DNA from: Pontibacter sp. SGAir0037
Lineage (GTDB): Bacteria > Bacteroidota > Bacteroidia > Cytophagales > Hymenobacteraceae
Direction: 5' to 3'
DNA: 64,000 nt
Assembly: GCF_005491705.1 (NCBI RefSeq)
Contig: NZ_CP028092.1
Span: 3,906,001 to 3,970,000 of the forward strand
Shown here: positions 58,148 through 64,000 of the stretch, in pieces
Numbering within the stretch: position 1 is the first letter of the stretch
Layout: each line of letters opens with the position of its first letter
Position numbers and translations under genes: made by a program
Notes under the pieces: model-generated
Seen by the model: the letters and a program-made list of their open reading frames with translations, nothing else
The model's database searches: none
What the model was told of the DNA's origin: nothing

Positions 58148-58570
58148 ATGAACAGACTATTCTCTTTTATCCTGATTTTGATTTTTGCAGTGGCACTTAG
58201 CTCGTGTGAGAAAGAAGAATTTGAAAACCCTTTACAATTTGAGACCAATACGCTGACTATTGCTTCTGCTGCGACCCAGGCAACCATAAAGCTCCGGTTG
58301 GAAAGGCCGGCAGAAGACAATATACCTGTAACAGTCAGATATCAGGCAAATGGCCTTACCTACAACGAAGACTTCACCACCAACCCGGAGGAGGTAAACG
58401 GTACCATATTTTTAACCATTCCTACCGGCAGCAGTGAGGTAACCTTTACAGTAAACAAGCAGCCGGGCATTACGCTATTGGGCAACGAAATTGTTTCTTT
58501 CACACTTGAAACAGCAGGCAAACCCGCTACTATAGGCGCTACATCTAGCCTAACAGTTCACTTAGATTAA
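58148..58570 (+). CDS. lipoprotein, 140 aa, Calx-beta-like fold
   Basis: Lipobox AVALSSC near residue 19. The mature protein is all-beta: IKLRLERPAEDNIPVTVRYQANG, NEDFTT, then EVTFTVNKQPG and VSFTLETAG, a pattern similar to Calx-beta or DUF4843-like surface lipoproteins. A half Fur site (ATTCTAAATAA) lies about 20 bases upstream of its start. It is next to the TonB receptor and may assist substrate capture. Family not certain. Confidence 0.65.
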   Translation: MNRLFSFILILIFAVALSSCEKEEFENPLQFETNTLTIASAATQATIKLRLERPAEDNIPVTVRYQANGLTYNEDFTTNPEEVNGTIFLTIPTGSSEVTFTVNKQPGITLLGNEIVSFTLETAGKPATIGATSSLTVHLD

Positions 58571-58645
58571 CCTGTAGCTGCTCATGCCTAACAGCAAGCA
58601 GTTACCATAATTATATCAGGCTTTAATCAGATTAAGACCATTCGT

Positions 58646-59839
58646 ATGAAAAAGCAGTATTCAATCCGGAAGTTTTTCAACGATTTGCACTTATGGCTGG
58701 GCATTGGCAGTGGCTTAGTGCTGTTTATTGTGTGCCTGAGCGGTACTGTATATACTTTCCGCACAGAGATTGAGGAAATGGCAGAACCGGAAAAATACCA
58801 TGCGCATGTGCCAGCTGATGCGCGGCCGCTCAAGCCCGAGTTATTGGTTCAGCAACTGGAAAAAGAACTGAAAGGCAAAGTGGTGTCTCTTTCGATTCCG
58901 GAAAATAAAGCCAGCACATACCAGGTAGGCATACGCCAGGAGGGCAAACCAGCAGGCGCACAGGGTGGAGGCCATGGCGGTGGCGGAAGACCAAAAACAT
59001 ATCTGGTAGACCCTTACACGGGTGTTGTGAAAGGAAGCACTGATAGCCCGACCTCTGAGTTCTTTACAACAGTAATGAAGCTACACCGCTGGCTGCTGAT
59101 AGAAGGAGACACAGGCAGGATAATTGTAGGCATCTCAACTATAATTTTCACCTTCCTGCTGCTGTCTGGCCTCGTATTGTGGTTTCCGGCGAAACTGAAG
59201 AACTGGAAGCAAAATTTAAAAGTGAAAACTAATGCCAACTGGAAGCGCATTAACCACGATTTACACAATACCCTAGGTTTTTACGCATTCCTGCTGCTAC
59301 TCATAATGAGTCTCACTGGCTTATGCTGGTCATTTGAGTGGTACAAGGAGGGGGTTAGCAGTGTGATGGGAGCCGAAGTTTTTAAAGGCAGAGGCGAGAA
59401 ACCACTGCCTTCTGACCCGGCACAAGCAGGAACTACGACCCTGACTTTAACAGACTTTATTCAGAAAGCGAATACGGAACTGCCTTATGAAGGAGATGTG
59501 CGGGTATCTTTCCCGGCCGACTCTGCAGGCTCTTATCTAGTGGCTAAAAATAAAACTGGTTTCTTTGCCCTGGCTGCTTCTGATAAAATACAGCTAAACC
59601 AATATACCGGTGAAGTTCTGAAGGCAGAGATATTTGCAGACAAACCCTTTAACGAGCAAGTTGTTACGCTGATCAGGCCACTCCACTTAGGCGATGTGTT
59701 CGGTACTTTCTCTAAAATCCTTTACTTCATTACCTGCCTTATCGCTACCACTCTTCCTGTAACTGGCACTTTTATCTGGATCAACAAGCTTAAAAAGAGA
59801 AATAAGAAGAAGGCCAAAGCGAAACTGGCGGTAAGCTAA
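58646..59839 (+). CDS. PepSY-associated TM protein (second)
   Basis: 397 aa, homologous to the protein at 45586-46758. TM segments at ~14-36 (GIGSGLVLFIVCLSGTVYTF), ~158-180 (STIIFTFLLLSGLVLWF), ~207-230 (LLLLIMSLTGLCWSFEWY) and ~355-377. HDLHNTLGFYAFLL and LHRWLL carry possible haem ligands. A Gly/His-rich stretch (GGGHGGGGRPKTY) is unusual for the family. Probable inner-membrane ferric-siderophore reductase; partner of the second receptor. Confidence 0.85.
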   Translation: MKKQYSIRKFFNDLHLWLGIGSGLVLFIVCLSGTVYTFRTEIEEMAEPEKYHAHVPADARPLKPELLVQQLEKELKGKVVSLSIPENKASTYQVGIRQEGKPAGAQGGGHGGGGRPKTYLVDPYTGVVKGSTDSPTSEFFTTVMKLHRWLLIEGDTGRIIVGISTIIFTFLLLSGLVLWFPAKLKNWKQNLKVKTNANWKRINHDLHNTLGFYAFLLLLIMSLTGLCWSFEWYKEGVSSVMGAEVFKGRGEKPLPSDPAQAGTTTLTLTDFIQKANTELPYEGDVRVSFPADSAGSYLVAKNKTGFFALAASDKIQLNQYTGEVLKAEIFADKPFNEQVVTLIRPLHLGDVFGTFSKILYFITCLIATTLPVTGTFIWINKLKKRNKKKAKAKLAVS

Positions 59840-60001
59840 AATCATAGATCTTCATGTAGGCTAATGATTTACGTCTTAAGCCTTTTGCTTTTGAAACCTG
59901 CAAAACTCTTTGCATATTACTTTATTACTTCCCGAAGGCTGGGTAACAGGAACTTAATCCGGCTTAAACAATACATTAATCTAGTATTCCGTTTTTTAAA
60001 T

Positions 60002-60505
60002 ATGATAGCGATCTTAAAATCCAGGTTTTTACTGTTGGCAGCCGCACTTACAGTTCTGATTACATTCCATGTTTCTGCACAGGAGGTAAAAGTAATTAAA
60101 TATGAAGGACTGGAGAAGCTACGGCAGGCTCCAGGCGACACCTTATACATTGTAAACTTCTGGGCTACCTGGTGCGGCCCCTGCGTAAAAGAGTTACCTT
60201 ATTTCGAGGCTGCCAATCAGCAATACAAAGATCAGCCGGTAAAGGTAATACTGGTAAGTATGGATGCAGTGCAGGACCTGGACAAGAAGGTAACCAACTT
60301 TGTAAAGAAGCGCAACCTGCAGTCGCGTTTGTATCTACTGGATGAAGTAGACGGCAACTCCTGGATAGATAAGCTGGAGCCTAAGTGGACTGGTGCTATA
60401 CCTGCCACCATAATGTTTAATAACAAGCGGAAGCAGTACGTTTTTTTTGAGGGGGAAATGAAAGAAGCACAATTACAGCAGCTGATTCAACAACATAAAC
60501 CATAA
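60002..60505 (+). CDS. thioredoxin-fold (TlpA/DsbE-type) oxidoreductase
   Basis: 167 aa from ATG 60002, which opens a signal peptide (MIAILKSRFLLLAAALTVLITFHVSA); an upstream extension to 59864 is unsupported. The active site is WATWCGPCVKELPY. TLYIVNFWATWCG and VKVILVSMDAV fit the TlpA-like thiol-disulfide oxidoreductases; the protein is periplasmic. It is 8 bases ahead of the next thioredoxin-fold gene, so they are co-transcribed. Confidence 0.88.
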   Translation: MIAILKSRFLLLAAALTVLITFHVSAQEVKVIKYEGLEKLRQAPGDTLYIVNFWATWCGPCVKELPYFEAANQQYKDQPVKVILVSMDAVQDLDKKVTNFVKKRNLQSRLYLLDEVDGNSWIDKLEPKWTGAIPATIMFNNKRKQYVFFEGEMKEAQLQQLIQQHKP

Positions 60506-60513
60506 ATAAGTCT

Positions 60514-61143
60514 ATGAAAAATGTCCGATTACCTTTCGTTTATGTAGTATGCCTGCTTTTGATAAGCGTACTACTCTCTGCCATTCCGGCCGAAACAGGC
60601 TACCAGGTAGGCGATACAGCCCGCGACTTTAAACTGAAGAATGTAGACGGCAAGATGGTATCCATGGCCGATTACAAAGATGCCAAAGGCTTTATTGTTA
60701 CTTTTACCTGTAATACCTGCCCTTATTCCGTGGCATACGAAAACCGCATTATCGCCCTTCACAAAAAATATGCGCCCAAAGGCTATCCTGTTATCGCCAT
60801 CAATCCAAACGACGTAACGGCATCTCCTAAAGACTCCTATGCCGATATGCAGCAACGCGCCAAAGACAAGCGTTTTCCGTTTGTATACCTGCAGGACGAA
60901 ACCCAGGAAATTACCAGAGCCTACGGAGCCAGCCGCACACCACATGTGTATGTTGTACAAAGGCAGAAAGATAATACCTTTAAGGTAGCCTATATCGGAG
61001 CCATTGATGATAATTCACGAGAAGCCGACAAGGTTCAGAAAAGATATGCTGAAACGGCAATAGATGAACTGGTAGCCGGTAAACAAATCAGCCAGCCAAG
61101 CACCAAGGCAATTGGCTGCACCATTAAGTGGCGCGAAGCCTGA
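60514..61143 (+). CDS. thioredoxin-family/AhpC-like redoxin, secreted
   Basis: 209 aa with a signal peptide (MKNVRLPFVYVVCLLLISVLLSA). Redoxin domain: GYQVGDTARDFKLKNVDGK, then FTCNTCPYSVAYENR (C-x-x-C), and INPNDV, then YGASRTPHVYVV with the cis-proline. This is the AhpC/TSA-like 'thioredoxin family protein' common in Bacteroidota. A later CTIKW adds a third cysteine. It is followed by a 19-bp terminator. Confidence 0.88.
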   Translation: MKNVRLPFVYVVCLLLISVLLSAIPAETGYQVGDTARDFKLKNVDGKMVSMADYKDAKGFIVTFTCNTCPYSVAYENRIIALHKKYAPKGYPVIAINPNDVTASPKDSYADMQQRAKDKRFPFVYLQDETQEITRAYGASRTPHVYVVQRQKDNTFKVAYIGAIDDNSREADKVQKRYAETAIDELVAGKQISQPSTKAIGCTIKWREA

Positions 61144-61158
61144 GTTCACTTACATTAC

Positions 61159-61211
61159 AAAAAAGGCAGGGGCGAAAGGTTCTGAGCAGATATTTCGCCC
61201 CTGCCTTTTTT
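61159..61211 (+). terminator. 19-bp perfect terminator after the redoxin gene
   Basis: Arms 61159-61177 and 61193-61211 are perfectly complementary; 15-base loop; T6 tail. Confidence 0.85.
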
Positions 61212-61411
61212 ATGTCTCCCGCATCCAGAAATCTATAAAAAGCATAGTTTTATCCGGAAAAAATTATTAAATAGGTAGTAACCTATTACCTTCTATTTTA
61301 CAAGCTTTTAGCTTTTTCTTACCTGGTAGCTGATGCCAGAAAGGCATGGCTAAAAACTCTTACCGCTAAAAGATCTTTAACATTTATCCTCTTAACAGAG
61401 TAAGAAAATAC

Positions 61412-62470
61412 ATGAAGTATTTCATTACAGGCGCCACAGGTTATATTGGCCAGCGACTGGCCCTATTATTAGCAGAGGCCGGACACACCGTAAATGCATT
61501 AGTGCGATCGCCTGAAAAAGCGCAGCACCTGGAGCATCCGAATATAAACTTCATTAAAGGAACTTTGGCGGATACCGATGCCCTGGAAAGTGGTTCTGCA
61601 GGGTGCTATGCTATTTTCCACCTGGCAGCTTATGCCCGTGTATGGGCTGCAGACCCTGCTACCTACGAACAGATAAATGTGCAGGGCACAGAGAATGTAC
61701 TGAAAGCCGCCGTTAAAAATAAAGTGCAGCGGGTGGTGGTTACTTCTACAGCCGGCGTTTTCGGTCCTTCCGGAGCCGAGCCTGTGAATGAAGCAACAGA
61801 GCGGGAGCTTCCTCCTTTTAGTGAATATGAAGAAACGAAAAGAACATCAGAATTAATCTGCCAGGAATATGCCCGTAATGGATTAGATGTTATGGTAGTA
61901 AACCCCTCGAGGGTATACGGGCCAGGTTTTGGAAGCGAGAGTAATGCCGTTACTAAAATGATCAGGCTATACGTGCAGGGCAGCTGGCGCTGGATACCAG
62001 GCGATGGCAGTGGCAAAGGTAACTATGTGTATGTAGATGATGTGGTGAGAGGGCACCTGCTGGCATGTGAAAAAGGCACCCCGGGCGAAATATATCTTTT
62101 GGGAGGTGAAAACGCATCATACGACACTTTCTTCGAGAAACTGGCAAGGCTGTCCGGGATCAGAAAGCGATTTATTCACCTGCCACTGAGCGTAATGCTG
62201 CTCACCAGTAAGCTAATGCTACTGTGGACCTCCATCACAGGGAAAGCACCCCTTATAACCCCAAAATGGGTGAGAAAATACCTTTACCATTGGGAAGTAT
62301 CCAGCCAGAAAGCAATAAATGAATTAGGGTACTCCATTACGCCACTGGATGAGGGCATAAAGCGAACACTAAATTGGTTAAACAACGAGCATGAAGAATC
62401 TACATTACACACTTATCACGGGAGCCAGTTCGGGAATAGGCAAAGCATTAGCGAAGAAATGCGCCTCTAG
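61412..62470 (+). CDS. NAD-dependent epimerase/dehydratase (extended SDR)
   Basis: 352 aa. Rossmann motif FITGATGYIGQRLALLL; catalytic Tyr-x-x-x-Lys is YEETKRTSE; PSRVYGPGFGSE and GKGNYVYVDDVVRGHLLA are typical. Related to dihydroflavonol-reductase-like and 3-beta-HSD-like enzymes. The C-terminal ~27 residues after LNWLNNE look out of character and coincide with the start of the next gene (80-base overlap). Substrate unknown. Confidence 0.85.
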   Translation: MKYFITGATGYIGQRLALLLAEAGHTVNALVRSPEKAQHLEHPNINFIKGTLADTDALESGSAGCYAIFHLAAYARVWAADPATYEQINVQGTENVLKAAVKNKVQRVVVTSTAGVFGPSGAEPVNEATERELPPFSEYEETKRTSELICQEYARNGLDVMVVNPSRVYGPGFGSESNAVTKMIRLYVQGSWRWIPGDGSGKGNYVYVDDVVRGHLLACEKGTPGEIYLLGGENASYDTFFEKLARLSGIRKRFIHLPLSVMLLTSKLMLLWTSITGKAPLITPKWVRKYLYHWEVSSQKAINELGYSITPLDEGIKRTLNWLNNEHEESTLHTYHGSQFGNRQSISEEMRL

Positions 62471-63281
62471 CAACATGAATCTGATCCTGGTTGCTTTGCC
62501 GGATTCAGGACTGGAAGCTTACAGCCAGCAGCTGAAAATGGAGTATGGTGTGCAGGTGCAGACAATTGTGCTTAATTTGGCCGATCCCGAAGCCAGCATT
62601 GCCATTTACGAAACCAGCCGGAAAGAAAACTGGCATGTAAACATGCTCATCAATAACGTAGGGCTCGGAAATGTAGGCGCTTTTGAAGAGTGTTCCTACA
62701 ATGCTATACAATACCAGATGATGTTGAACATGAACGTGATGGTAGGATTGACCAGGCTGTTTCTGCGCCAGATAAAAGAAAGCCGCAATGGTTACATCTT
62801 AAATGTGAGCAGCATTGCAGGCATGTTCCCTCTCCCTTACAAAAGCATTTATTCTGCCACCAAAAGCTTTGTATACTCTTTTAGCAGGTCTTTATACTTC
62901 GAGCTCGAAAACGACCAGGTAATGGTAAGCTGCCTCTGCCCCGGCCCTACGGCCACCAACGACCAGGTACAGGAGACCAACCGCAACCTTGGCTGGAAAG
63001 CTCGCTACTTTACCAAAAGTGCAAAAGAAGTAGCCGAGATAGCCATAGATAAGATGCTACAGCGCAAGTTCCTGATCATACCTGGCTGGGAAAATAAAAT
63101 TATGGCCTTAGCAGGGAAAATAGTGCCAGAAGCCATATTGTTACGCTATTTAGGTAAGACATTCAGAAAAAACGCTCCATCTACCAACAAAGCGGCAAGT
63201 ATGGAAAACCTGCCTGTAAAGGAGTCTCAGAATCAGGTATTGTCTTCGTCTCCGATAGCCAATAAAATAAAATCTTACTGA
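62391..63281 (+). CDS. short-chain dehydrogenase/reductase
   Basis: 296 aa. Classical SDR: cofactor motif TLITGASSGIGKALA, LINNVGLGNVG, LNVSSIAGMF and catalytic YSATKSFVY. The C-terminal extension after ~260 is polar. It resembles the SDR family of 'YqjQ/DltE-like' ketoreductases. It overlaps the epimerase gene by 80 bases, so the two form an operon. Substrate unknown. Confidence 0.88.
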   Translation: MKNLHYTLITGASSGIGKALAKKCASSNMNLILVALPDSGLEAYSQQLKMEYGVQVQTIVLNLADPEASIAIYETSRKENWHVNMLINNVGLGNVGAFEECSYNAIQYQMMLNMNVMVGLTRLFLRQIKESRNGYILNVSSIAGMFPLPYKSIYSATKSFVYSFSRSLYFELENDQVMVSCLCPGPTATNDQVQETNRNLGWKARYFTKSAKEVAEIAIDKMLQRKFLIIPGWENKIMALAGKIVPEAILLRYLGKTFRKNAPSTNKAASMENLPVKESQNQVLSSSPIANKIKSY

Positions 63282-63676
63282 GTGTTTCTGCTTATGTCGC
63301 CGTTATGGTTTTTGTCTGCCGGTACCGGAACAACGGCTGGCTTAAATGGATCAGAGGCCAATCCTTTCTTATTAAGGTGAAGTCTTTTGTAGTTTAGAGC
63401 TGCTTCACGAGCCTCTACCTCATATTTGTTCTGGTAATATCCTTTGCGCATAGATTCCAGCAGGTAAAGCCACAGAAACCGGGCATAGCCATGTTCTTTA
63501 AACTGCCTGATATGGCATAACTCATGCGCTACCCACTGCTCATGCTTTAAAAACGTTTCCCCGTTCACTCCACTCAGGTGAATCTTATTACCGAGTACCA
63601 TCGCCACATTGCTGCTTTTAAGCACCATTCGGGCCACACGGGCAAATAAAGAGTTTTCTACTATTTTAAAGTCCAT
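63275..63676 (-). CDS. putative metallopeptidase-like HExxH protein (DUF4157-like)
   Basis: 133 aa. The sequence WVAHELCHIRQFKEHG contains the zinc motif HExxH; the region around it (LSGVNGETFLKHEQW before, YARFLWLYLLESMRKGYYQN after) resembles the DUF4157/eCIS-core-type minimal peptidase fold. No signal peptide. It overlaps the end of the SDR gene by 7 bases tail to tail. Whether it cleaves peptides is unknown. Confidence 0.7.
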   Translation of the reverse strand: MDFKIVENSLFARVARMVLKSSNVAMVLGNKIHLSGVNGETFLKHEQWVAHELCHIRQFKEHGYARFLWLYLLESMRKGYYQNKYEVEAREAALNYKRLHLNKKGLASDPFKPAVVPVPADKNHNGDISRNTQ

Positions 63677-63964
63677 TACCTTATTTGCTTAAATTGTATT
63701 CTATTTTACTGATTCCTGCTCCGGAGAAGGCCTTCAAGCAGCTATCATTATTTCAGAAACCTGATAAACCCCTCATTGTCAGCAATTACTTCTGGTTTTT
63801 TAAATTTGGCTTTTAGCACATTTGTACTTAAGTTTGTACCTGTTTAAGATGTGGCAACATCCAGAACAACTTGCGTTAGCTTTAAAGTACTATTCCTAAA
63901 CAGGTACTGAGCTGTAACGGTGAACCGATTTACCCGCACTTGCAGGTAAAAACATGCTAAACCT

Positions 63965-64000
63965 ATGACGAAGACTATCATATTGAGCGCCCTTGCCCTT
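63965..64000 (+). CDS. start of a gene with a signal-peptide-like N-terminus (partial)
   Basis: ATG at 63965 and 12 codons (MTKTIILSALAL) before the window ends. The hydrophobic start suggests an exported protein. It is divergent from the HExxH gene, with 288 bases between that are otherwise empty. Confidence 0.45.
   Translation, partial: MTKTIILSALAL

Overview
The window looks like a chromosome segment of a Bacteroidota bacterium, most likely Cytophagales/Hymenobacteraceae (Pontibacter- or Rufibacter-like; this is inference). The signs are C-terminal type IX secretion sorting domains, SusC-style TonB receptors with an N-terminal carboxypeptidase-like domain, almost no Shine-Dalgarno sequences, and a tRNA promoter of the TTTG-N19-TAnnTTTG type. 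The segment is chromosome (1-15.9 kb), an integrated phage-derived element (15,918-41,849), then chromosome again (41.85-64 kb).

Left chromosome: a secreted FG-GAP/T9SS protein, murF, a glycosyltransferase-rfbC pair, hflX, a SixA-like phosphatase with ppk1, a very large metallophosphoesterase/outer-membrane-barrel lipoprotein, an HD-domain protein with a Pycsar-effector-type membrane domain, and tRNA-Arg(CCT).

Mobile element: about 25.9 kb, inserted in the 3' end of tRNA-Arg and bounded by a 16-bp direct repeat. The tyrosine integrase lies at the right end. Recognisable phage genes are small and large terminase, portal, tape measure, a tail-chaperone-like gene with a canonical -1 slippery site, a sigma factor, a Cro/CI-type regulator and a D5/VirE-like primase-helicase. 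I find no major capsid, tail tube, baseplate or lysis gene. The portal is on the opposite strand from the terminases. This is therefore a remnant, a satellite or a rearranged element rather than an ordinary complete prophage. It carries accessory cassettes: a TcmP/DUF5131 pair, a GvpU-like protein, and two homologous cassettes each encoding a three-TM protein whose 3' end is overprinted in the +1 frame by a small proline-rich ORF. Two repeat clusters flank the primase-helicase gene: ten exact copies of TGTCGCA on one side, and a CGGAAGTAA palindrome with tandem repeats on the other. They are candidates for the replication origin and the control region.

Right chromosome: a STAS-like protein homologous to one inside the element, a NUDIX hydrolase, two iron-uptake-type modules (TonB receptor plus PepSY membrane protein) with Fur-box-like palindromes upstream, a GH5 glycosidase, and an FAD oxidoreductase/type III polyketide synthase/methyltransferase group resembling the alkylresorcinol-quinone (srsABC) logic. 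Then come a histone-deacetylase-like hydrolase, an AT-rich gap with DnaA-box-like sites, a YceI lipoprotein, a DJ-1/PfpI protein, two thioredoxin-fold proteins, two short-chain dehydrogenase/epimerases with an 80-nt overlap, and an HExxH protein.
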